From positions 1-12,410 of the forward strand of contig JAJDDS010000472.1 of assembly GCA_029260195.1 (NCBI GenBank): DNA of 12,410 nucleotides, in the 5' to 3' direction. The stretch is from Phycisphaerae bacterium (lineage in GTDB: Bacteria; Planctomycetota; Phycisphaerae; UBA1845). Below are positions 1 through 7,118 of the stretch, one piece after another; position 1 is the first letter of the stretch; the number at the start of each line of letters is the position of its first letter. The notes below the pieces were generated by a model, which was given only the letters and a program-made list of their open reading frames with translations, was not told where the DNA came from and did not search any database. The translations under genes and the position numbers were made by a program.

Positions 1-2163
1 TACGACACCCAGCTTCAGGTTTGGTGCGTGGACTGTGTTGTTCCGACCTGCGTCGACGGTAACGACGACCAGGGTGGTGCGGCCGATCCGCTGTGCGACA
101 CGACCGGCAGCGGTGCCAACCGCGGCTCGACCGTGTCGTGGTGCTCGCAGCTCGGCGCGACCTACAACATCATGGTTGGCGGATTCCTGGAACTATGCGG
201 TAATCACGAGTTGTTGGTAACCGACGACGCGGCGCCGTGCATCGATCCGGTGCAGTGCTTCGTGACCGGTGCCTGTTGCACCGATCTTGGCTGCAGTGTC
301 GAAACTCCGGACGACTGTGCTCTAGCCGGTGGCGCCTATCAGGGCGACCACACCGATTGCGGCCAGAAGTCCTACAGCCAGGAGGTGTGTGCGAATCCGT
401 TCGAGGACATCTCGGCGACCGGTACGGTCGCGGCGATTGCCGGCGAAGCTGACGATGGCGGCGAAGTTGTCCCGATCGGGTTTACGTTCAATTACTGGAA
501 CGTAGACCACGTGGACGTGGGCCTCTCGTCGAACGGGTACGGGACGTTCGGTGCGGATCTTACTGACTTCAGTAACGATCCGATTCCGACCGCGCTTGAC
601 CCGAACGATCTGCTCGCTCCGTACTGGGATGACTACAACACGACCATTGGTCTCGGAGAAGTGTACTACCAGACGTTGGGTGTATCTCCGAACCAGCGGT
701 TCATCGCGCAGTGGTCGGATGTGGCTCAGTTCAGCAACACGGACGCAAACACCTTCCAGATCGTCCTGCACGAGGACACCGGGTGCGTTGAGTACCACTA
801 CGGTGTCATCACTGCGGAGGCCTTCGCGGGTGACGTGACGGTCGGTGTTGAGAACCCCGATGGTACCCTCGGAACCAGCGTCGACGCGGCGACGGTGTTC
901 GCAGGCGACTGTCTGCTGTTCTGCCCGGTTCCGTTCGTGGATCCGTGTCCGACGGATTGCAATGTCGACCCGACCATCTGTATCGACGGGTTGACCTGCA
1001 CGGACGACGTCTGCAACTTGGACGGGACGTGTTCCAATCCGCCGATCGACTGCGACGACCTGAACGAGTGCACGGCTGATTCGTGCGTCGAGCCGGGTGG
1101 TTGCGTCAATGATCCGGCGCCACTAAACGGTCTTCCGTGTAACGCTGGTGCGGGTACTTGCAACAACGGTACCTGCGAGCCGGCCCTCTGCACGGGTGAC
1201 GCGGATTGTGATGACGCCGCCCTGCCGGGTGGCGGGTTGTGCACGGTCGAGTGGTGTTGCGCACAGGGCGACATCGACAATCTCGGCCACGCTTGCCTCG
1301 TTGGCGAATGCGTAGGGAAGGGACTTCTCAAGTACGCTGACGTCAACAACGACAACTTCGCCAACACGGACGACCTCAACTGCATCCTTGACTCGCTTTC
1401 CGCGAGCAACGGAATCACGTTGTCCTGCTGTGACCGAACGCTGAGTCCGGACAACTGCGGTGCGACGATCTTCCCGACGGCGCACAGGCAGAAGCGTGAC
1501 ATCGCTCCGTGCCCGACGCAGACGCCGGTACTCGATCCGGACAACATGGGTGATGGCTTCGTGAACACGGACGACCTGAACGGTGTTCTGGACGTTCTCG
1601 CGAGCGATCCGCTCGGCAACCTCGATCCGTTGTGCCTGGCTTGCAACACCGCGGCGAACGCCACGGTTCCGCCGGCCACGCCGTGGGATACGACCGTCGC
1701 AGCCGTGGATGACGCCACGCTGTCGTTGGTGCCCTCGCAACGGTCGGTGGCTCCGGGTGGCGTGATTGCGGTCGATGTGTTCATCGACTCCGTCGCGGAC
1801 CTGCGTTCCTTCCAGGCGACGCTGGATGTCTTCGGTGGTGAGTCCGGCTCGGTTGCGGCTGAGTCGATCGAGATGGACGCTCAACGCCGTGACTTCGCTT
1901 TCAAGGGTCTCGAGACCGTTGGGACGACCGGTGTGGCCACCCAGGTGATGTTGAGCACGCTGCCCGAGGGCGGCGTGGAAGTCGCGGACCAGGCGTACCT
2001 CGGGACGTACTACCTGCGCGTGTCGAAGGACGCCGTGGGCACGTTCACCCTGCAGTTGCGCTTGGATGGCAGCACGTTGCTGCGTACCTCCGCTGGTGAA
2101 GTCATCGCGGTCGACAGTCCGGCCGTGAGCATTGCTGTCAACGCTAACGGTCTCGGCCGCTAG
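1..2163 (+). CDS. Large secreted cysteine-rich mosaic protein with dockerin-like repeats (5' end missing)
   Basis: The frame is open to the left edge (first codon TAC at 1), so the GTG at 28 is only an internal codon and the true start and any signal peptide lie outside. 720 codons are visible. In order, counted from the window's first codon: a PPC-like beta domain (about 1-75, with YDTQLQVW and YNIMVGGF); a small GACC...C...C module (about 90-125); a NIDO-like domain (about 134-307, with SSNGYGTFG, APYWDDYN, FQIVLHEDTGCVEYHYG and VGVENPDGT); a cysteine-rich stretch (about 314-427, with CTDDVC and CTADSC pairs); two dockerin/EF-hand-like repeats (DVNNDNFANTDDL near 446 and MGDGFVNTDDL near 516); and a C-terminal cohesin-like beta-sandwich (about 573-715). 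The protein is inferred to be extracellular or cell-surface, disulfide-rich and calcium-binding. Its role is unknown. Domain names are by pattern and not verified. A strong terminator follows 19 nt after the stop. Confidence 0.9.
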   Translation, partial: YDTQLQVWCVDCVVPTCVDGNDDQGGAADPLCDTTGSGANRGSTVSWCSQLGATYNIMVGGFLELCGNHELLVTDDAAPCIDPVQCFVTGACCTDLGCSVETPDDCALAGGAYQGDHTDCGQKSYSQEVCANPFEDISATGTVAAIAGEADDGGEVVPIGFTFNYWNVDHVDVGLSSNGYGTFGADLTDFSNDPIPTALDPNDLLAPYWDDYNTTIGLGEVYYQTLGVSPNQRFIAQWSDVAQFSNTDANTFQIVLHEDTGCVEYHYGVITAEAFAGDVTVGVENPDGTLGTSVDAATVFAGDCLLFCPVPFVDPCPTDCNVDPTICIDGLTCTDDVCNLDGTCSNPPIDCDDLNECTADSCVEPGGCVNDPAPLNGLPCNAGAGTCNNGTCEPALCTGDADCDDAALPGGGLCTVEWCCAQGDIDNLGHACLVGECVGKGLLKYADVNNDNFANTDDLNCILDSLSASNGITLSCCDRTLSPDNCGATIFPTAHRQKRDIAPCPTQTPVLDPDNMGDGFVNTDDLNGVLDVLASDPLGNLDPLCLACNTAANATVPPATPWDTTVAAVDDATLSLVPSQRSVAPGGVIAVDVFIDSVADLRSFQATLDVFGGESGSVAAESIEMDAQRRDFAFKGLETVGTTGVATQVMLSTLPEGGVEVADQAYLGTYYLRVSKDAVGTFTLQLRLDGSTLLRTSAGEVIAVDSPAVSIAVNANGLGR

Positions 2164-2181
2164 CTCTGGTTTCGTCGAGTC

Positions 2182-2225
2182 GGTGGGTGGGCCCTTGCGG
2201 CCCACCCACCTGGCTCTTCTTTGTG
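2182..2225 (+). terminator. Intrinsic terminator after the first secreted-protein gene
   Basis: A perfect 12-bp stem pairs 2182-2193 (GGTGGGTGGGCC) with 2199-2210 (GGCCCACCCACC) across a 5-nt loop (CTTGC). It is followed by a modestly T-rich tail (TGGCTCTTCTTTGTG). It begins 19 nt after the TAG at 2161-2163, where a terminator is expected. It also shows that the upstream in-frame GTG at 2187, which sits inside the stem, is not the start of the next gene. Confidence 0.85.
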
Positions 2226-2248
2226 TCGATTTTTGAAGACCGTATGAT
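2221..2248 (+). promoter_or_regulatory. Candidate sigma-70-type promoter for the second secreted-protein gene
   Basis: A TATGAT hexamer (2243-2248, 5/6 to TATAAT) lies 16 nt after TTGTGT (2221-2226, 3/6 to TTGACA). It sits just after the terminator and about 67 nt before the chosen ATG. The -10 is good and the -35 is weak. Predicted transcription would start near 2255, at the edge of the direct repeats. This is pattern inference only. Confidence 0.35.
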
Positions 2249-2256
2249 GGGAAACT

Positions 2257-2291
2257 GTGTGGGGAAAACGTTAGGTGTGGGGAAAAACGTT
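2257..2291 (+). repeat. Two tandem direct repeats in the leader of the second gene
   Basis: GTGTGGGGAAAACGTT at 2257-2272 is repeated as GTGTGGGGAAAAACGTT at 2275-2291, 18 nt later and differing by one extra A. A weaker related string (ATGGGAAACTGTG) lies immediately upstream. The spacing and location, 25-60 nt before the start codon, are compatible with a repeated protein-binding site or leader element. No known regulator motif is recognised. Confidence 0.6.
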
Positions 2292-2302
2292 TTGACTTTG
2301 GA

Positions 2303-2318
2303 AAGGAAACGAGGCATG
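2303..2318 (+). promoter_or_regulatory. Ribosome binding site and start codon deciding the second gene's start
   Basis: AAGGAA at 2303-2308 lies 7 nt before the ATG at 2316. This start is directly followed by a typical signal peptide. The longer in-frame reading from GTG 2187 would pass through the upstream terminator stem and place 43 unlikely residues before the signal peptide. A second ATG at 2322 (residue 3) is also possible. Confidence 0.75.
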
Positions 2319-5300
2319 AGAATGAACCTCAGAAAGTACTGTTGTTGTAGTTTGGCGCTGCTGTTGGTGAGCGCCCCAGCGTGGTCGGCGGACTTCACCG
2401 TCAGGCCGGTGGCGAGCACGGACGCCTTTGCCGTCATCGACGTGACGGATCCGTTTGATACGAGTATCAGCATGCGTCCCGGTGAATCAGTGATGTTGGA
2501 AGTGGAAATTGCCACCTGGGGCGCTGGCAACATTCTGCGTGCGTTGCAGGTTGAGTTCGACAATCTCGGCCTGACCAGCGGAACGGCTGGCTCGCTGTCG
2601 CTCCAGATCATGGACTCGGATGCCCCCGGAGTGTGCAACGCCGCGCTCGCTTCGGCCGGCATGTGCCAGTTCTGCGCCTCGACGGACTTCGACGGGTTGT
2701 GGATCGACGAGTGCAGGAGCCGCTGCGGTGGGCTTCCGACCGGCGATCTGTGCGATCCCGCTGACCCGACACACTGTGCGGGCGACTTCTTTGCATGCTT
2801 TGGCGCCACAGCCTGGCCTGACTTTGTCTGGTCGATGGCTGGAATCGTCGGCGCGACGCCGCCCACGTCGAACGCGGTCGAAATCTTCGTGTCGATGTCG
2901 AACAATCCGGGCGCCGGACCCACCGACGACAACGAGACGCACTACGTTGCGAGCATCTTGTTGACGGCTTCGGCGACTGCCGAGGGCACGTTCACCATGA
3001 CGCAGTTCGTCGACCAGGCCGCCAGCCTCTTCGGCGGTACCTTCAGCCGTGATGCCAGTTCACAGCAGATCGGTGCGATCGGGACATGCCCGCTTGGCAC
3101 GCCGCCGAATGTTCCCGGCACGAGTTGCGACTTCCACGGTCAGGTTCGCATCACGATCGTCCCGCCGTGTACCGGCGCCCCCGATTGCGATGACGGGTTG
3201 GCCTGTAACGGTTCCGAGACCTGCGACATCCCGAGCGGTATCTGCCAGGCGGGTACTCCGCTGGCGTGTGACGACGGGGTCTTCTGCAACGGCGTCGAGA
3301 CCTGCGACGAAGCGGCCGGGTGTCTGCCGGGCGCGCCGGTGGACTGCGACAACGGAATCTTTTGCGACGGTGTCGAGACCTGTGACGCGGTGGCGGACGC
3401 ATGCGTAGACAATGCGGATCCCGCGTGTGATGACGGCGTCAATTGCACCGATGATTCGTGCAACGCGGGGACCGATTCCTGCGACAACATCGCCAACAAC
3501 GGCTATTGCGACGACGGCCTGTTCTGCAACGGTTCGGAGACCTGCGACCAGACGCTGGATTGCCAGGCCGGCACGGCGGTCGACTGCGACGACGGAGTCT
3601 TCTGCAACGGTGTGGAGACCTGCGACAATGTGGCGGGCGCGTGTCAGTCGGGAACGCCCGAGTTGTGTGATGACGGTGTCGATTGCACCGATGATTCGTG
3701 CAACGCGGGAACCGACTCCTGCGACAACATCACAAATGCGGGTAACTGCTTCGACTTTGATCCGTGTTCGGCCGCGACCTGTGACGCGGTGACGGGCTGC
3801 TCGTTTGCGGATGTTAACGGCGACGTTTGTTTGATTGACGCTGATTGTCAGGCGAACGGTGCTCCGAACGGAGCGTGTGACCCTGTCACGCTGACGTGCA
3901 CTTGCCAGGCTGGTCCGATCAACGAGCTGTGCCTCATCCCGAACGACTGCGGAGGCGGCAATGCTGATCCGCTCGACCAGTGCAACTTCCCGGGTGAGCA
4001 GTGTGGTGGCGGCGGTAACTGCGTGAACGGCCCGTTGGGTCCGATTTGCGTCGACCAGTGCTGCTACGATACGCTTGAAACGTTCACGATCGACATCGAG
4101 TTGAGCGAGACGACCTCGCCGGCTTGCGGTGCGCAGGCGTTCCTCGGCTGGGACATTGGTGCGATGGATCTTGTGAGCGTCGAGACGGATCCGGACAGCG
4201 AACTCGGCATGACCACGGAGTTGGTGAACATCGTTGGCAACGGCACGATCGACCTGGCCATCGGTATTCCTCTCGCTCTGCAGTGTGCGGCGGATTGCGC
4301 CGACCTACCTGATGCAGCACTGGGCGGAACGTGCGCTGGTGGTACCATTGCGCGGTTGACGTTCGATGCGATCGACGTCTGCAAGACCCCGGGTGTCTGG
4401 ATTCGCTGGAACAACCCCTGCACGGTCGTGTCCGGTTCGACCGGTGCGCTTGCTATCGGCACCTGTAACGGTGGCGGACTCTGCCCGAAGGACAAGGGTG
4501 TCATGGGCGACGCGACCGATCCGATCAACATCAACGAGTCGGCTCCGATCTGGGATTGCGACCAGGACGGTGGAACGCTCGGCGGCAACGCCGATTGCGG
4601 TGGCACGACGGTCAATGTTGATTACCCGCCGCTGACGGTGGTGGATTCCTGTGATGACATCACCCAGAGTGTGCATCATACCTGCGATGCAGGAACGCCC
4701 AACGAGGGCGCCGCATGCGATCCGGCCGACTTGGTCGATGACTGCGGCAACGGGACTGACGCAACCGATTGCAATGGCCTGTGCACCGTCACGTACTTCG
4801 CTGCTTGTGGTGCGGATCGGGACTGCGGTCTGGGCGTTCTCTGTGATGCTGGGAACCCCTGTGCTGTCGGCACTTGCGTGCCGGGCGATCCGGATGATCC
4901 GAATCCGCTTCAGCCGTTCTTCTGCACGACTGACGTGTGCGGAACTAGCTTGGCTGGCTTCTGTGACACTGCGGGTGATCTGGCTGACACCGGTCTGACC
5001 GACGCGGACGTTCTCGGTGGCGGTGCCGACTTCCCGCCGGGTCACTATGACGTCTCCTGCAGTGCCTCCAACAGCTGTGGTGGCACCGGAACCTGCGACT
5101 TTGTCATTGAGAACAGCGGTGACAACACCGTCGTGATCGACGTCGAACTGTCGCCGACGATGGCGCCCGGCTCCGCGTCCGACACGATCGTTCGTTGCAT
5201 CGACTTTGAGCTCGCCGAGTGCGGTGCGTTCACGTGTCCGAACGGCGATGCCTGTGATCCGCAGAATCCGAACGCCTGTGGTGGCGGCCCCGAGCCTCTC

Positions 5301-5978
5301 TGCAAGGCGGTCTCGATTTCCATGAGCCAGGAGATCGTCATCGGTGCTCCGAGCAATGCTCCGGGTCACGGTACGGCGATGTTCAAGGTGCCCCCGGGCA
5401 ACTGGGACTGCATCACGGCGACGGATCCGGCGCACTCGCTGGCAGCCTCTTGCTTCCTGGACTGCGTTGACAACCAGTTTGTCGCGTCGTTCAAGGGCAC
5501 GCCCGAGCAGAGCCCGACCTGCCACTGGTTGGTTCAGGGTAACCTCGACGGCAACGATCACATCGACGTGATCGACTTCACTCTCCTGGCCGGTGCCTAC
5601 CTGTCCCAGGCCCCGAACGGCAACGATTCGCCGTGCCTCGGTGGTACGGATGCGGACATCAACGGCGACGGAGTTGTGACGCTGGCGGACTACTCGTTCA
5701 TCATCGTCAACTTCTTCGATCAGGACAAAGATCCGTGTGCGGTCGTCTGCAACCCGGGTGCCGAAGCGCCCAAGTCCGAGCCGCTCGGCGAGATCAGTGT
5801 TCGTTCGTTGCGGGCGCTGGGCTACGGTGCGGAGGCTCGCGTTGCTGACGTCGATGGCAACGGTGTCGTGAATCTCAACGACATGGCGTTGTTCGTTCAG
5901 GACTCAGCGGATGATCCTGACGCGGCGGCCCTGCTGGAAGCCGTGAGCAACCGTTTGTCGGAACCGGGAATGAGATAG
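2316..5978 (+). CDS. Secreted 1220-aa cysteine-rich, HYR- and dockerin-containing mosaic protein
   Basis: The start is ATG 2316. Residues 1-25 form a signal peptide: MRMNLRKY, then a hydrophobic core with an unusual CCC, then SAPAWSA before DFTV. Modules in order: a beta-sandwich/cohesin-like region (about 26-280, opening with RPGESVMLEVEI); a disulfide-rich block (285-496) built from CDDGxFCNGxETCD and CTDDSCNAGTDSC units; a second beta-sandwich (about 575-725, FTIDIELS...LGWDIGAMDLVSVE); an apparent HYR domain split into about 770-785 and 906-933 (FPPGHYDVSCSASNSCGG) by a cysteine-rich insertion; another beta region (about 937-1070); a dockerin-like pair (NLDGNDHIDVIDF near 1076 and DINGDGVVTLADY near 1114); and a third EF-hand-like loop (DVDGNGVVNLNDM, 1178-1190). 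It is likely exported and calcium-stabilised. A role in adhesion, the envelope or a complex is inference. No catalytic motif is seen. It is related in style to the gene upstream but has its own promoter region and terminators. Confidence 0.93.
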   Translation: MRMNLRKYCCCSLALLLVSAPAWSADFTVRPVASTDAFAVIDVTDPFDTSISMRPGESVMLEVEIATWGAGNILRALQVEFDNLGLTSGTAGSLSLQIMDSDAPGVCNAALASAGMCQFCASTDFDGLWIDECRSRCGGLPTGDLCDPADPTHCAGDFFACFGATAWPDFVWSMAGIVGATPPTSNAVEIFVSMSNNPGAGPTDDNETHYVASILLTASATAEGTFTMTQFVDQAASLFGGTFSRDASSQQIGAIGTCPLGTPPNVPGTSCDFHGQVRITIVPPCTGAPDCDDGLACNGSETCDIPSGICQAGTPLACDDGVFCNGVETCDEAAGCLPGAPVDCDNGIFCDGVETCDAVADACVDNADPACDDGVNCTDDSCNAGTDSCDNIANNGYCDDGLFCNGSETCDQTLDCQAGTAVDCDDGVFCNGVETCDNVAGACQSGTPELCDDGVDCTDDSCNAGTDSCDNITNAGNCFDFDPCSAATCDAVTGCSFADVNGDVCLIDADCQANGAPNGACDPVTLTCTCQAGPINELCLIPNDCGGGNADPLDQCNFPGEQCGGGGNCVNGPLGPICVDQCCYDTLETFTIDIELSETTSPACGAQAFLGWDIGAMDLVSVETDPDSELGMTTELVNIVGNGTIDLAIGIPLALQCAADCADLPDAALGGTCAGGTIARLTFDAIDVCKTPGVWIRWNNPCTVVSGSTGALAIGTCNGGGLCPKDKGVMGDATDPININESAPIWDCDQDGGTLGGNADCGGTTVNVDYPPLTVVDSCDDITQSVHHTCDAGTPNEGAACDPADLVDDCGNGTDATDCNGLCTVTYFAACGADRDCGLGVLCDAGNPCAVGTCVPGDPDDPNPLQPFFCTTDVCGTSLAGFCDTAGDLADTGLTDADVLGGGADFPPGHYDVSCSASNSCGGTGTCDFVIENSGDNTVVIDVELSPTMAPGSASDTIVRCIDFELAECGAFTCPNGDACDPQNPNACGGGPEPLCKAVSISMSQEIVIGAPSNAPGHGTAMFKVPPGNWDCITATDPAHSLAASCFLDCVDNQFVASFKGTPEQSPTCHWLVQGNLDGNDHIDVIDFTLLAGAYLSQAPNGNDSPCLGGTDADINGDGVVTLADYSFIIVNFFDQDKDPCAVVCNPGAEAPKSEPLGEISVRSLRALGYGAEARVADVDGNGVVNLNDMALFVQDSADDPDAAALLEAVSNRLSEPGMR
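3271..3731 (+). repeat. 240-bp (80-aa) internal higher-order duplication in the cysteine-rich block
   Basis: The segment 3271-3491 recurs at 3511-3731 with an exact 240-nt offset, so the reading frame is kept. By my count 63 of 67 bases match between 3425-3491 and 3665-3731. The earlier parts match more loosely, mainly at the CNGxETCD codons. Each 80-aa unit holds two CDDGxFCNG/DGVETCD modules and one CDDGVxCTDDSCNAGTDSCDN module. This is coding repeat structure, not a mobile element. Confidence 0.85.
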
Positions 5979-6012
5979 GTTCCGGTCCTACGGTAGCGTA
6001 GTTTGACTTGAT

Positions 6013-6050
6013 GGCGGCGTGTGGTGCATCGCACCGCACGCCGCCTTTCT
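6013..6050 (+). terminator. Intrinsic terminator after the second secreted-protein gene
   Basis: A near-perfect 15-bp stem is formed by GGCGGCGTG (6013-6021) pairing with CACGCCGCC (6037-6045). It continues inward with one T-G wobble and GGTGC/GCACC around a 3-nt loop (ATC, 6028-6030). TTTCT follows immediately. It lies 35 nt after the TAG at 5976-5978. Confidence 0.88.
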
Positions 6051-6805
6051 GCGCGCGCGTCGTGGTAGTGCGCTGCGTTGCGACCTGACGTTGGCTGCCG
6101 GTCAGCGAAGGCTACCTGGATTGCGTCGATCGCGGCTGCATTCGCGCCGCACCACGTGGTACGCCTTGCCGGGGATGCAGGCCGTTCGCGATCATCGCGG
6201 ATTCGTCTGCCTGCCCCTTGGGTTGGGTGAGAAGTGTCACGAATGGCTTCGCCCCGTTGGCAGGGACTCCGAGGCGGGTGCTCCCAGGATGGGACCGGGG
6301 GATGAAGACGAGGCAGATCGGAGTGACGGTGCATGTCGGTCGGTGATGGACTCGCCGCGCGAAGGTGCGACGGAATTCAGAAGGGCGCGCACTGTGCGGC
6401 ATGCGCTTGCCGTAATTCACGCCGGGCTGCATCGTCATCATGGACAACCGCGTGCGTGACGGTTCCGGCGGAGCATGTGTTTTGGAATCCGGAAGGGGCC
6501 CCCGGGGCCCAGGCCCCATTCAGAGCCACGAGCGTAAACGATCTCGCTGCGCGGTCTGGCGTTGACGCCGGTGCTTGCCCGGCGCGTGCGATTGAGGCTC
6601 GGATCAAGGCCGCGGAGATGTGCTCTGGTGTTCGTCGCGAAGTGTGATCGATGACTTCACGGCGTCCGATGCCATGAACCGCTCCCTTCACGTCGGACAT
6701 GCTTTGCATGTTGGCTGAAACCGCTCGACGCTATTTTCGGCGGCGGCGTTCTCGTCGGCCCCGCGCCCCGAGCCGCGCGATTCGTATCGGATTCGCGATT
6801 TGTGC
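6051..6805. other. Non-coding spacer with no supported gene
   Basis: Open frames here on both strands are Arg/Ala/Pro/Ser-rich, overlap one another and lack ribosome binding sites, family motifs or sensible composition, so none is called. The only structures noted are a G/C-only self-complementary patch around 6495-6516 and a short perfect hairpin, ACATGC-TTT-GCATGT (6697-6711). No tRNA or known RNA fold was recognised. A decayed gene or an unrecognised RNA cannot be excluded by eye. Confidence 0.55.
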
Positions 6806-6847
6806 AAAAGAAAACACCGGGCTACCCGGTGAGGGATGACCCGGTGC
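6806..6847 (-). terminator. Minus-strand intrinsic terminator with an alternative stem arm
   Basis: Read on the minus strand, CACCGGG-TAG-CCCGGTG (plus 6815-6831) is a 7-bp stem with a 3-nt loop followed by TTTTCTTTT (plus 6806-6814). A second GCACCGGG copy (plus 6840-6847) lies just 5' of it and could pair with the same CCCGGTG arm, giving two competing foldings. It faces the EF-G-like gene, whose stop is about 290 nt away. It may therefore end that transcript or an independent small RNA. Confidence 0.75.
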
Positions 6848-7118
6848 TTTCCGGAGGGGAAAAGCAATATGGAACGCGCACGAGGCGATTGACCTCAGGA
6901 GTCGATGTTCCCAACGCCGTCTGTTTCTATGGCCGACGGGGAAGAAAGACCAATGCCAAGTGACAGTATCTGACACCGCGGGTGCCGGGCCAAACCGGCA
7001 CGTCTCCCGACGAGTCGTCTAACCTCTTGATTGTGCGAATGTTACAGCTTGCGGCACGTGGAGTTGGAAAGATGCCCGTTTCCCTCAATTGTGAGATAAC
7101 GCCTCGGATTCTCTTGAA
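6848..7118. other. Spacer between the EF-G-like gene stop and its downstream terminator
   Basis: No gene is supported. A 7-bp hairpin, GTGCCGG (6982-6988) with CCGGCAC (6995-7001) across a 6-nt loop, has no T-run on either strand. On the plus strand GGAGGGG precedes ATG 6870 but leads only to a 7-codon frame, which is not called. The stretch would be the 3' untranslated region of the EF-G-like transcript if the terminator at 6806-6831 belongs to it. Confidence 0.45.

Noticed and set aside
798..2205. Minus-strand frames of 328 and 360 aa opposite the first gene
   Set aside because: They are antisense shadows of a well-supported cysteine-rich coding frame and show no family features.
2257..2291. 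DnaA-box cluster or replication origin
   Set aside because: The repeats share only TGTGG with the DnaA box complement; no AT-rich unwinding region or dnaA/dnaN context is present.
2187..2315. Upstream GTG extension of the second secreted protein
   Set aside because: The GTG lies inside the terminator stem, no ribosome binding site precedes it, and the extension would bury the signal peptide.
3168..3800. CRISPR-like or mobile repeat array
   Set aside because: Repeats are in-frame codon repeats of a cysteine-rich protein with no unique spacers, and there are no cas or transposase genes.
4305..5561. Minus-strand 418-aa frame opposite the second gene
   Set aside because: It is Arg/Val-rich shadow translation opposite a coding frame with clear domains and a signal peptide.
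6495..6516. G/C-only self-complementary patch as a terminator
   Set aside because: No T-run follows on either strand and no gene ends nearby.
6019..6709. Overlapping frames of 100-146 aa on both strands
   Set aside because: Composition is Arg/Ala/Pro/Ser-rich, no motifs, no ribosome binding sites, and several mutually overlapping frames typical of GC-rich non-coding DNA.
6848..6893. Short leader peptide (7 codons from ATG 6870) after GGAGGGG
   Set aside because: No downstream plus-strand gene for it to regulate and no biosynthetic codon bias.
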